NCBI GenBank assembly: GCA_934373295.1
Contig: CAKROK010000058.1
Coordinates: forward strand, 1 to 13,207
Source: an uncultured Christensenellaceae bacterium
GTDB lineage: Bacteria > Bacillota > Clostridia > Christensenellales > Christensenellaceae
DNA: 13,207 bases
Reading direction: 5' to 3'
Each line of letters opens with the position of its first letter. The first letter of the stretch is position 1. The notes beneath the pieces are model-generated. The model was not told the DNA's origin. It ran no database searches and was given only the letters and a program-made list of their open reading frames with translations. This document shows positions 1-6,352 of the stretch, piece by piece. Position numbers and translations under genes: made by a program.

Positions 1-138
1 GCCGTAGGCCGCAAAAACCTGCGCCGCGCGTCGTCGGCAAGCTCGCTTTATATTCGCGGAACAAGGCGAATGACTTGCGTATAAATCATCATTTTCGGCG
101 GTTTGCCGCGCCGAAAATGATACCTTATTATTAATTCG
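1..138 (-). repeat. Hairpin-rich repeat, copy 1 (cut by window edge)
   Basis: This is the outer part of the same repeat found at about 4985-5555 and 9966-10404, here in minus orientation and truncated at the window start. On the minus strand it reads outer flank with AATAAGGTATC, a 13-bp terminal hairpin (arms 88-100 and 109-121), the conserved TTATACGCAA segment, GAGCTTGCCGACG, GCGCAGGTTTTTGCGG, and the start of the next hairpin at the window edge. The terminal stem has the same position as in the other copies but a different sequence. The frame that is open in the other two copies is closed here by an in-frame TAA, so the element is probably not coding. Confidence 0.85.
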
Positions 139-215
139 AATTTTTGGACACCCATAGCCGCACATGCAAATATCCCGCCGCAATAAACATTTTACATTTG
201 CCGCTGTGTGTACAG

Positions 216-244
216 TGGAAAACGGCGAAAAGCTGTGATACAAT
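216..244 (+). promoter_or_regulatory. luxS promoter (sigma-A type, extended -10)
   Basis: A -35-like TGGAAA (216-221) lies 17 nt before TACAAT (239-244), which carries an upstream TG (236-237) as in extended -10 promoters. The predicted start near 251 leaves a leader of about 23 nt, too short for a riboswitch. A GGAGG at 262-266 lies 7 nt before the luxS ATG. Confidence 0.65.
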
Positions 245-273
245 TATCATGAGATTTTATCGGAGGAATCAAG

Positions 274-735
274 ATGAAACGAATAGCGAGCTTTAGCGTC
301 AATCACGACGTGCTTAAAAAAGGCATGTATATTTCAAGAATAGACGGGGATGTCGTCACCTATGACGTGCGCATGAAGCTGCCCAATAAGGGGGATTACC
401 TGCCCATCGCGGCTATGCATACAATAGAGCATCTCTTTGCGACCTATGCGAGAAACACTAAATACGAGTCGTCCATAATATACGTCGGGCCGATGGGCTG
501 CCGCACGGGCTTTTACTTTCTCGTGCGCGACGATATTTCCCATGCGCAGGCGCTCGAAATAGTGCGCGGATCAATGCGCTTTATCGCGGATTATGAGGGG
601 GATATCCCGGGAGCGTCCTCGCGTGAGTGCGGAAATTACCGCGAACACGACCTGCCTGCGGCAAAGGCCGCCGCGCGCGATATGCTCGGCGTGCTTGAAA
701 ACTGGAGCGAGGAGAAGATGACCTATGAGTGCTGA
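274..735 (+). CDS. luxS: S-ribosylhomocysteine lyase LuxS
   Basis: LuxS cleaves S-ribosylhomocysteine to homocysteine and DPD, the precursor of autoinducer-2, in the cytosolic activated-methyl cycle. The 153-residue length fits the family. The iron/zinc ligands are visible as HTIEH (H49, H53, with the adjacent E52) and C119 in ECGNY. The catalytic cysteine C76 lies in GPMGCRTGFY, and the substrate-side H11 is present in SVNHDVL. The start is supported by GGAGG at 262-266. The gene overlaps the next CDS by 11 nt, which implies translational coupling with a glycosyltransferase. No pfs/mtnN nucleosidase lies next to it in this window. Homocysteine made here would feed methionine synthesis, as does the homoserine dehydrogenase further along, but the two genes are in separate operons. 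Confidence 0.97.
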   Translation: MKRIASFSVNHDVLKKGMYISRIDGDVVTYDVRMKLPNKGDYLPIAAMHTIEHLFATYARNTKYESSIIYVGPMGCRTGFYFLVRDDISHAQALEIVRGSMRFIADYEGDIPGASSRECGNYREHDLPAAKAAARDMLGVLENWSEEKMTYEC

Positions 736-1990
736 GCAGCTTATGCGGCTTAACGTCTGCCTGTTAAACGACTCTTTTCCGCCCGTGGTGGACGGCGTGG
801 CAAACGCGGTCAAAAACTATGCGGATATAATAAATGAGAAATTCGGGAACGCTATGGTCGTCGCTCCCGCATATCCCGATGCGCAGGACGATTACGGCTA
901 TCCCGTGGTGCGCTATCAGAGCTTTAACACCGAAAAGCTGGTGGGCTACAGGACGGGAAATCCGCTCGCGGGCGGCGTTTTAGGCAAGGTGGGCGAGTTC
1001 GCCCCGGATATACTCCATCTGCACTGTCCGTTCGCCTCGGCGTATATCGCCATGATGGCGAGAGAGGTCACGGAGGCGCCCATAGTCTATACATATCACA
1101 CAAAGTTCGATATAGACATCGCGCGCACGGTCAAGATGAAATCGTTAAGAGAGCCTTCCATAAAGGCGATAGTTTCAAATATATCCGCGTGTGACGACGT
1201 ATGGGTCGTGAGCAAGGGCGCGGGCGAGAACCTGCGCGGGCTGGGGTTTGACGGCGAGTACACCGTTATGGAAAACGGCGTGGACTTTCCGCGCGGAAAG
1301 GCGGAGGGCGCGCGCATAGACGCGATAAATAAACGGCACGCGCTCACCTCGGCGGACATCCCCGTATTCCTGTTCACGGGCAGGCTCATGTGGTATAAGG
1401 GCATAGATATAATAATATCCGCGCTGAAAATGCTGCACGATGCGGGGGAGGATTTCCGCATGATATTCGTGGGCAGCGGCCTTGAAGAGGATGAGATAAA
1501 AAAGAGCGTCAAAAAGCACGGCATCGGCGAAAAGTGCATCTTCACGGGCAGCATATCCGACCGCGAGGAGCTGCGCGCGTATTTTTCCCGTGCGGACATG
1601 TTCGTGTTCCCGTCGACGTTCGATACAAACGGCATAGTCGTGAGGGAGGCTGCGGCGTGCGGCACGCCCTCTGCGCTTATCGAGGGGAGCTGCGCCGCGG
1701 AGGGCGTCGCGGACAGCGTGGACGGATATCTCATCAAGAACGACCCGTCGTCGCTATATGAGCTGTTAAAGCGAGCGTGCGCAAATCTCGCGGGCGTGCA
1801 TGAAGTGGGTAAAAACGCGATGAATGACCTGTATATCTCATGGGAGGACAGCGTCACCCGCGCGTATGAGAGATACATCTATGTGTATGAAAAGTTCACC
1901 GGCATGCGCAAAAACAGCGCCGTCAAGCGCGGAAAGGTCGCGCAGACAATGGCGGAAATGCTGGAGAACATGGACAAAAACAAGAGATAA
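725..1990 (+). CDS. Glycosyltransferase family 4 (GT4), possibly diacylglycerol or cell-envelope glucosyltransferase
   Basis: This is a 421-residue retaining GT-B enzyme. The N-terminal acceptor domain has the family's FPPVVDGVANAV glycine loop (about residues 18-29) and YTYHT (122-126). The C-terminal nucleotide-sugar domain has FTGRLMWYKG (218-226) with the phosphate-binding R220 and K225, and an E-x7-E-like motif in which the first Glu is Asp (D300, E308 in FDTNGIVVREAAACG). The N-terminal pattern resembles the 1,2-diacylglycerol 3-glucosyltransferase group, but the acceptor cannot be fixed from sequence. GAGGAG at 709-714, inside luxS, is well spaced for the ATG at 725; ATG 743 is an alternative. 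It overlaps luxS by 11 nt and is followed 9 nt later by a polytopic membrane protein, so the three probably form one operon, perhaps for envelope glycolipid synthesis (inference). Confidence 0.85.
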   Translation: MSAEQLMRLNVCLLNDSFPPVVDGVANAVKNYADIINEKFGNAMVVAPAYPDAQDDYGYPVVRYQSFNTEKLVGYRTGNPLAGGVLGKVGEFAPDILHLHCPFASAYIAMMAREVTEAPIVYTYHTKFDIDIARTVKMKSLREPSIKAIVSNISACDDVWVVSKGAGENLRGLGFDGEYTVMENGVDFPRGKAEGARIDAINKRHALTSADIPVFLFTGRLMWYKGIDIIISALKMLHDAGEDFRMIFVGSGLEEDEIKKSVKKHGIGEKCIFTGSISDREELRAYFSRADMFVFPSTFDTNGIVVREAAACGTPSALIEGSCAAEGVADSVDGYLIKNDPSSLYELLKRACANLAGVHEVGKNAMNDLYISWEDSVTRAYERYIYVYEKFTGMRKNSAVKRGKVAQTMAEMLENMDKNKR

Positions 1991-1999
1991 AGGGCATTT

Positions 2000-2818
2000 A
2001 TGAAAAAAACATTTTCACAAAGAATAAAAGAGGCGTTTAAAAAGGACCGCGCCGTGTTTATAATATACATCGTGCTCAGGCTGATTGTTATAGGCGTGGG
2101 TATAAGGCAGTTCTTTAATAAAGACTACCAGGGCGTGTTCTATTGCCTGCTTACGCTCGTGCTGTTCATGCTCCCCTCGTTTGTGGAGCATAAATTCAAG
2201 GTCGAGCTGCCCACAGGGCTGGAGATAACCGTGCTCGCGTTCATATTCGCGGCGGAGATATTGGGCGAGATAGCGTGCTACTACCTTACCGTGCCGCATT
2301 GGGACACCATGCTGCATATGGTGAACGGCTTTGTCTGCGCGGCGATAGGCTTTTCCCTCGTGGACGTATTGAACCGCAACAGCAAGATAAAGTTCAGCCT
2401 GTCCCCCGTGTTCATGGCGGTGACGGCGTTCTGCTTCTCCATGACGGTGGGCGTGCTTTGGGAGTTCTTCGAGTTCGGCGGGGATAACCTGCTCGGGATG
2501 GACATGCAAAAGGACACGATAATACACGTCATACGCAGCGTGGACCTAAACCCCACGGGTCAGAACGTCCCCGTAGTGATAGACAACATCATGAACGTCA
2601 CGGTAAACGGCGTGGACCTCGGCCTGGGCGGATATCTGGACATCGGGCTATACGACACGATGAAGGACCTAATGGTCAACTTCGTGGGTGCGGTGGTGTT
2701 TTCCTTTGTGGGCTTCTTCTATATAAAGAAGAAGGGCAAGGGCAAGGTCGCGCGGCAGTTCATCCCCTATCTCACCAAGGATGAGGAAAAGCCCGTGCAG
2801 GAGGAAAATGAGCAGTAA
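2000..2818 (+). CDS. Polytopic membrane protein, DUF2238/YjdF-like
   Basis: This is a 272-residue integral membrane protein with about six hydrophobic segments (roughly residues 19-37, 44-61, 74-96, 104-123, 136-155 and 226-242) and a charged Lys/Glu-rich C-terminal tail. Conserved-looking polar residues within or near the membrane are W101-D102-x3-H106 with a following G110, W154-E155-F-F-E158 with D162, and Y218-D219-T-M-K-D223. This D..H...G / WE.fE / D...D pattern recalls the DUF2238 (YjdF) family, whose function is unknown. Assignment to the family is from memory of the pattern, not from a search. It begins 9 nt after the glycosyltransferase with AAAGGG overlapping that gene's stop, so it is probably the last gene of the luxS operon. 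No clear terminator is visible after it. Confidence 0.7.
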   Translation: MKKTFSQRIKEAFKKDRAVFIIYIVLRLIVIGVGIRQFFNKDYQGVFYCLLTLVLFMLPSFVEHKFKVELPTGLEITVLAFIFAAEILGEIACYYLTVPHWDTMLHMVNGFVCAAIGFSLVDVLNRNSKIKFSLSPVFMAVTAFCFSMTVGVLWEFFEFGGDNLLGMDMQKDTIIHVIRSVDLNPTGQNVPVVIDNIMNVTVNGVDLGLGGYLDIGLYDTMKDLMVNFVGAVVFSFVGFFYIKKKGKGKVARQFIPYLTKDEEKPVQEENEQ

Positions 2819-2893
2819 CATACACGTGTTTGCAAAAAGTTTACCAAATAGGCTGCAAGATACAGTTTGTTAAAAGATTTTTTACAAATGCCG

Positions 2894-2902
2894 TGATATA
2901 AT
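2894..2902 (+). promoter_or_regulatory. Extended -10 promoter for the DUF1002 gene
   Basis: TGATATAAT gives an exact TATAAT (2897-2902) with an upstream TG (2894-2895). No good -35 is present at 17 nt, as is usual for extended -10 promoters. The predicted start near 2909 gives a leader of about 49 nt with a small hairpin, TGGGC-AGCA-GCCCA (2919-2932), just before GAGGAGG (2942-2948). Confidence 0.65.
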
Positions 2903-2957
2903 ATATTATGCATGAAGATGGGCAGCAGCCCATAACAATATGAGGAGGATAAAAGAC

Positions 2958-3797
2958 ATGAAGAAGCTGATAGCGGTTTTCACCGCGGTCATTATGCTGA
3001 CGATGATATTTGCCGGCACCGCATTCGCGGCAGTCACGGCGGGCGAAGAGAGGGCGGTCATAGCCGAGGATATAAGCGATGAGGAGATAGACAAGGTCTA
3101 TAAGGACTTCGGCATCGAGCGCGGCTCGGTAAAGGAGCTGACCGTGACCAATCAGGACGAGCGCGCATACCTTGAGGGCCTCGTGAGCGAGAAGAAGATA
3201 GGCAACGTCGCGATATCCTGCGTATACATCAAGACGCTCGAGGAGGGCGAGGGCACGAACATCACCGTAATGAACATCAACTGGTGTACGGAGGAGATGT
3301 ACAAAAACGCACTCCAGACGGCGGGCATAACGGACGCCGACGTCATCATCACCGCGCCCAGGACGGTTTCCGGTACGGCGGCGCTCACGGGCATATACAA
3401 GGCGTATGAGGACATCACGGGCGAAAAGCTCAAGGAGGACAACAAGGAGGCCGCTGCGGAGGAGCTCGTAGTAACGGGTACGCTCGCGGAATCCATCGGC
3501 AGTGAGCAGGCGGCTGAGCTTGTCAAGCAGTTAAAGGAGATCCTCGACAAGACGTCCCAGATGACGGACGACGAGGTTCGCGACCAGATCCGCACGATCG
3601 CCGTGAACATAAACGTCACGCTCACGGACGAGCAGGTCGAGCAGCTTTTGAGCCTCGTGAGAAGCCTTGAAAAGCTGGATATCGCCGGCCTCACCGAGAC
3701 GGTCAACAGCGTTGGCAGCTGGTTCACCAACATCGGCTCTGCGATAAGCGGATTTTTCAAATCCATAGGCGACTGGTTCGCGGGTCTTTTCGGCTGA
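2958..3797 (+). CDS. Secreted DUF1002 family protein
   Basis: This is a DUF1002 (YpuA-like) protein of unknown function. The reading frame is open from an ATG at 2940, but that ATG overlaps the ribosome binding site GAGGAGG (2942-2948), so the ATG at 2958 is the real start, giving 279 residues. A Sec signal peptide is clear: MKK, a hydrophobic core to about residue 20, and cleavage after TAFA (about residue 24). The mature part carries the family signatures VTNQDERAYLEG, NVAISCVYIKTLEEGEG, TNITVMNINWCTEEMY, ALQTAGI and the diagnostic VSGTAALTGIYKAYEDITG. The C-terminal third is predicted helical and ends in a short aromatic tail (FFKSIGDWFAGLFG) that could sit on a membrane. It is monocistronic, with its own promoter and terminator, so it is probably an exported protein regulated alone. 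Confidence 0.92.
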   Translation: MKKLIAVFTAVIMLTMIFAGTAFAAVTAGEERAVIAEDISDEEIDKVYKDFGIERGSVKELTVTNQDERAYLEGLVSEKKIGNVAISCVYIKTLEEGEGTNITVMNINWCTEEMYKNALQTAGITDADVIITAPRTVSGTAALTGIYKAYEDITGEKLKEDNKEAAAEELVVTGTLAESIGSEQAAELVKQLKEILDKTSQMTDDEVRDQIRTIAVNINVTLTDEQVEQLLSLVRSLEKLDIAGLTETVNSVGSWFTNIGSAISGFFKSIGDWFAGLFG

Positions 3798-3815
3798 TAA
3801 ATCAGAATAATTCAT

Positions 3816-3841
3816 TCCCTCGGATATCCGGGGGATTTTTT
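3816..3841 (+). terminator. Rho-independent terminator after the DUF1002 gene
   Basis: TCCCTCGG (3816-3823) pairs with CCGGGGGA (3828-3835) over 8 bp with one G-T wobble and an ATAT loop. It is followed by six T residues. It lies 19 nt after the stop codon. Confidence 0.9.
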
Positions 3842-3873
3842 ATGTCATATTGCGGCGCATATTCACACGCAGT

Positions 3874-3902
3874 TTGACAGCCTCATTTTTCTTTGATATC
3901 AT
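3874..3902 (+). promoter_or_regulatory. Promoter of the AraC-family regulator
   Basis: A consensus TTGACA (3874-3879), a 17-nt spacer and TATCAT (3897-3902) are present. The predicted transcription start near 3909 falls right at the ribosome binding site GGAGG (3910-3914). The leader is therefore only about 14 nt, and the upstream TTG at 3893 cannot be the start codon. Confidence 0.8.
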
Positions 3903-3922
3903 TCATCGTGGAGGTGGGGCGA

Positions 3923-4810
3923 ATGCCGGCGCGATTTGACACGGAGATATTATATGTAACAAAGAGCGAATATCGGGACGGATGGGGCTTTAAGGAGCAC
4001 GTGCATCCGGACTATTTCCAGTTATTCTGCGTTTTGAGCGGGATCTGCACCATCGGAATAGGCGCGGATTCCCGGCGATTGGGCGCGGGCAGCACTGCGA
4101 TAGTCGCCGCGGGAATGCCGCACTACCTATATACGTGCTCGGGTGAGCGCGCGATGATAATAGACATAAAATTCATACTGCACTCGGGCAGGACGGAGCT
4201 TTTGAAATACGCGGGCTTTCGCGCCACGCCGGATGCGGAATATCTGCACGGGATGGAGCTCATTGCGGATGAAGCGGTGCATAAGCGGCCCATGTTTAAG
4301 GAGATAATAGAGTGCAGGTTATGCGAGCTTCTCATGGATATCGTGCGCGCGGAGAGCGCAAACGGCTCGCCATACGGGCGTCGGCGCTCGGACACGCTCA
4401 CGGGCGCGGCGCATGACGTTGCAAAGTACATCGAGGAAAACTACGCTCAGCCCATCACGCTGGACACTCTTTCCCAAAAGCTGGGCTACAGCAAGATATA
4501 CCTCTGTCAATGCTTTAAAAAGCAGACGGGAGGGAGCATCTTTTCGTATATATACGACGTGCGTTTGGAGCGCGCCGCCGCGCTGTTAAAGGACACTGAC
4601 TTAGACCACGAGCAGATAATCGCAAGGACGGGCTTCAAAACAGTGGGACATTTCGGGCGGCTGTTTAAGCAGGCATACGGCCAGACCCCGGGAAAGTATC
4701 GCCGAAGCATGCGGGAGATAGTCGACGTTCCTGTATTTCTTTCAAGCGAGTATTTTGCGGAGCTCAATAAGACCGAGCGGGCGATAGTGCGTCCGGATGG
4801 GGATAAGTAG
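3923..4810 (+). CDS. AraC/XylS-family transcriptional regulator with N-terminal cupin domain
   Basis: This is a cytosolic DNA-binding regulator of 295 residues. The N-terminal cupin sensor domain (about residues 22-75) shows H26-x-H28-P-D-Y-F-Q-L in the first cupin motif and MPH (65-67) in the second, typical of AraC regulators of sugar use. The C-terminal two-helix-turn-helix domain (about 163-262) has HTH1 near 177-197 (LDTLSQKLGYSKIYLCQCFK) and HTH2 near 228-249, ending in the family's GQTPGKYRR. The frame runs upstream to TTG 3893, but GGAGG at 3910-3914 and the promoter position favour ATG 3923. No sugar genes flank it, so its target is unknown; the nearest upstream gene is the DUF1002 gene, beyond a terminator. 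Downstream it reads towards the terminator hairpin at 4879-4919. Confidence 0.93.
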   Translation: MPARFDTEILYVTKSEYRDGWGFKEHVHPDYFQLFCVLSGICTIGIGADSRRLGAGSTAIVAAGMPHYLYTCSGERAMIIDIKFILHSGRTELLKYAGFRATPDAEYLHGMELIADEAVHKRPMFKEIIECRLCELLMDIVRAESANGSPYGRRRSDTLTGAAHDVAKYIEENYAQPITLDTLSQKLGYSKIYLCQCFKKQTGGSIFSYIYDVRLERAAALLKDTDLDHEQIIARTGFKTVGHFGRLFKQAYGQTPGKYRRSMREIVDVPVFLSSEYFAELNKTERAIVRPDGDK

Positions 4811-4838
4811 GGGGCATAAATTTTGCACTTTTAACGTA

Positions 4839-4865
4839 TTGACTTTGCGGATAGATGGTCAACCC
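4839..4865 (+). other. Decayed antitoxin promoter/leader of toxin module A
   Basis: CGTATTGACTTT (with the -35 TTGACT at 4839-4844) is followed directly by GGATAGATGGTCAACCC (4849-4865). In modules B and C the same two pieces are separated by about 47 nt that contain the TATAAT box and the transcription start. Here that segment is missing, and no -10 box occurs 17 nt from TTGACT. The antitoxin RNA promoter is therefore probably dead. Confidence 0.7.
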
Positions 4866-4878
4866 TTAATCAACTAAT

Positions 4879-4919
4879 AAAATAGTCGCAACGAGTTGGT
4901 ATACGGGCGGCTATTTTTT
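4879..4919 (+). terminator. Bidirectional terminator hairpin of module A
   Basis: AAAATAGTCGC (4879-4889) pairs with GCGGCTATTTT (4907-4917) with one G-T wobble, followed by further T residues. The minus-strand toxin remnant's stop codon (4911-4913) lies in the 3' arm, exactly as in modules B and C. It may now serve as the terminator of the AraC gene. Confidence 0.8.
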
Positions 4920-4982
4920 GTTGCTGTTTTTTGCGCGCATGGTGAGAAGTGCGGTGAGTTTGGAGATAATCGGGAGGTTGAA
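4911..4982 (-). pseudogene. Truncated toxin of module A
   Basis: Reading the minus strand back from the stop at 4911-4913 gives 23 codons ending in LLTMRAKNSNKK, clearly related to the C-terminus of toxin C (AKNNKK). Nucleotides are also shared (TTTTTTGCGC and AAGTGCGG on the plus strand of both). The frame has no start codon upstream: at 4983-4985 it meets a stop, inside the AATTAATAATAAGG flank of the repeat copy that begins there. The N-terminal half and the ribosome binding site of the toxin are gone. The only internal ATG (4938-4940) would give nine residues. Confidence 0.75.
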
Positions 4983-4984
4983 TT

Positions 4985-5555
4985 AATAATAAGGTATCGC
5001 GTCCGGCAAGCCTTTCGGACGCGATGGATTATACGCAACTCATTCGTCTTGCCCTACGATTAAAAAGCGAGCTTGCCGACGAGGTGCGGCGCAGGTTTTT
5101 GCGGCTTTCAGCCGCAAAAACTAAGCCCGCTCAGCCCCGCCCCCGCCTTCGGCGGGAGGCGGGGCTGAGCGGGCACTTTCAAGCGAGAAAAGGCGGGAGC
5201 CTTTTCTCGCTTGAAAGCTGCGCCGCGCGCGAACGAGTGAATTGAATCTTTTTAACTTCAGCGGGCTGGCATAACGACTTGAATTTATAATGGAGCTTTG
5301 CGAAGCAAAGCAACCTCAGGCTTCCAAAATACACCACCTTGCCGCCCCTTTTCTTCGACTCAGCTCAATCGACGTACTATGAGTACGCCTCATTCGCTTC
5401 GCTCGAAAAGTGACGACAAATCGGCGCATTTTGATTGCCTGCTATATTTGCATGTTTGCACTTTTAAACTCAACCGCACAAACTTTCCTCCCTCATCCTG
5501 TTAACCCGCTCTTCATCATTCGTCTTTAAATATTAATTGCGCCGTCAGGCGCGCT
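4985..5555 (+). repeat. Hairpin-rich repeat, copy 2 (full length, plus orientation)
   Basis: This stretch holds no convincing gene. It is a chain of hairpins. H1: 4996-5005 with 5016-5025, 10 bp. H2: 5096-5105 with 5111-5120. H3: 5125-5141 with 5158-5174, 17 bp plus an inner stem. H4: 5176-5194 with 5199-5217, 19 bp, GGGA loop. H5: 5295-5301 with 5305-5311. A distal H6: 5539-5543 with 5548-5552. Single-stranded segments match copy 3, for example TTATACGCAA, GAGCTTGCCGA, CTGCGCCGCGCG, GAACGAGTGAATTGAATC and TTTATAATGGAGC. A block at about 5459-5540 (CTTTTAAA, CGCACAAA, TCCCTCATCC, ATATTA, TTGCGCCG) also matches copy 3. The part at about 5316-5450 is extra in this copy and includes a CGTACT-ATG-AGTACG hairpin (5373-5387). 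Confidence 0.88.
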
Positions 5556-5563
5556 TGTCGGGC

Positions 5564-5592
5564 TTGTCATTGGGCGGGTTGTAGTGTATAAT
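5564..5592 (+). promoter_or_regulatory. Promoter of the panT-coaX-hom operon
   Basis: TTGTCA (5564-5569), a 17-nt spacer and a perfect TATAAT (5587-5592) predict a start near 5599 and a leader of about 133 nt. The -35 box begins 11 nt after the end hairpin of repeat copy 2. Confidence 0.85.
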
Positions 5593-5597
5593 TGTTA

Positions 5598-5723
5598 AAA
5601 AGTCGGGCATCATGCAACTTTCATCCGTCTATACTCCCCACGACCGCCGAGCGGCGAACTCATGCCGACTCTTTAAAAAGGCGACGGGGGATGCGGCGAG
5701 ACTATTTTGAGCCCGAACGGAGG
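5598..5723 (+). promoter_or_regulatory. Structured 5' leader of the panT operon, possible cis-regulatory RNA
   Basis: The leader starts with AAAAGTCGGGCAT (5598-5610). AGTCGG-G-CAT (5601-5610) can pair with ATG-CCGACT (5662-5670), leaving one bulged G, and AAA with TTT extends the stem. A CGCC-GAGC-GGCG hairpin (5645-5656) sits inside. CATCC-GTC (5622-5629) could instead pair with GAC-GGATG (5683-5693), a possible alternative fold. No terminator-like T run is present, so any control would more likely act on translation through GGAGG (5719-5723). It does not match a riboswitch class I can recall. Confidence 0.4.
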
Positions 5724-5731
5724 TATAAAAA

Positions 5732-6325
5732 ATGAATAGAAGAGAACGTAACTCAGGTAAACTGCGCAAGCTCGCCACGACGGGCATCCTCGCGGGAATA
5801 ATGCTGTTTTTGGCGCTGACAAACTTCGCCGTCATATCCATCGGCCCCGCGAACATGTCCTTTTGCTGTGTGCCTATAGTAATAGGTACTCTCATATGCG
5901 GGCTGGATACGGGACTGCTGCTGGGCGGCATATTCGGGCTTTCCAGCGTTTGGAAGGCTTTCACCGCGCCGTCCGCCCTCGTCATACCCTTAATGGGCGC
6001 AAGTCCGGTGTATGTGATAATAATGTCCCTGGGCGCAAGGCTGCTCATCCCCGTCACGGTTTGGCTCATAGATAAGGCGTTTAAAAAGCATGTAGTCGCG
6101 GGGAACATCGTCTCAAGCGCGGCGGGCTCGCTCACGAACACGGTTTTCTATCTCGGGCTGATGCTGCTTTTCTACGTCATGGCGGGTATAGACAGCGCAA
6201 CCGTTCTCGGCGTGATAGCGGGCGTGGGCGCGCTCAACGGCTCGCTCGAGGCGATAGCCTGCATGGTGGTTTGCCCTCCCGTGGTATACGCTCTTCGCAA
6301 ATCGTTTTTAAAAAAGACGGCTTGA
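5732..6325 (+). CDS. panT: ECF transporter S component, probably pantothenate-specific (PanT-like)
   Basis: This is a 197-residue membrane protein with about six hydrophobic segments and the alanine/glycine-rich, short-loop character of ECF S components (the substrate-binding subunit that docks on the shared EcfT-EcfA-EcfA' energizing module). A basic N-terminus (MNRRERNSGKLRK) precedes the first helix. Motifs such as PIVIGTLICGLDTGLLLGGIFGLSS (with its central GLDTG) and GSLTNTVFYLG resemble S components. Specificity for pantothenate is inferred from position: it lies 27 nt upstream of coaX, whose product phosphorylates pantothenate. GGAGG at 5719-5723 supports the start. The energizing genes are not in this window. 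Another vitamin is possible, but the coaX linkage makes pantothenate the best guess. Confidence 0.85.
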   Translation: MNRRERNSGKLRKLATTGILAGIMLFLALTNFAVISIGPANMSFCCVPIVIGTLICGLDTGLLLGGIFGLSSVWKAFTAPSALVIPLMGASPVYVIIMSLGARLLIPVTVWLIDKAFKKHVVAGNIVSSAAGSLTNTVFYLGLMLLFYVMAGIDSATVLGVIAGVGALNGSLEAIACMVVCPPVVYALRKSFLKKTA

Positions 6326-6352
6326 TAAATTTTATAAGGCAGGATTAAACGA

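Noticed and set aside
139..273. SAM- or SAH-type riboswitch before luxS.
   Set aside because: The predicted leader is only about 23 nt, and no conserved riboswitch core is visible.
2940..2957. Upstream ATG as the start of the DUF1002 protein.
   Set aside because: It overlaps the ribosome binding site GAGGAGG; starting at 2958 gives a clean signal peptide and a 9-nt spacing.
3893..3922. TTG start for the AraC regulator.
   Set aside because: It lies upstream of the predicted transcription start and has no ribosome binding site, whereas ATG 3923 follows GGAGG.
5024..5245. Open frame of 73 codons inside repeat copy 2, similar in protein sequence to the frame at 10434-10153 in copy 3 (shared YTQ, LALRLK, RRRFLR, CAARERVN).
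   Set aside because: The similarity follows from the repeat's nucleotide identity; the middle runs through palindromes of different lengths, no ribosome binding site precedes it, and copy 1 has an in-frame TAA after 13 codons. It is better explained as a structured non-coding element.
4985..5320. CRISPR array or tRNA cluster suspected from the dense palindromes.
   Set aside because: The hairpins are all different, with no regular repeat-spacer unit and no tRNA cloverleaf.
5298..5504. Open frame of 68 codons in the extra part of repeat copy 2.
   Set aside because: No ribosome binding site, no recognisable family, and it crosses the conserved non-coding block shared with copy 3, where the frame is not kept.
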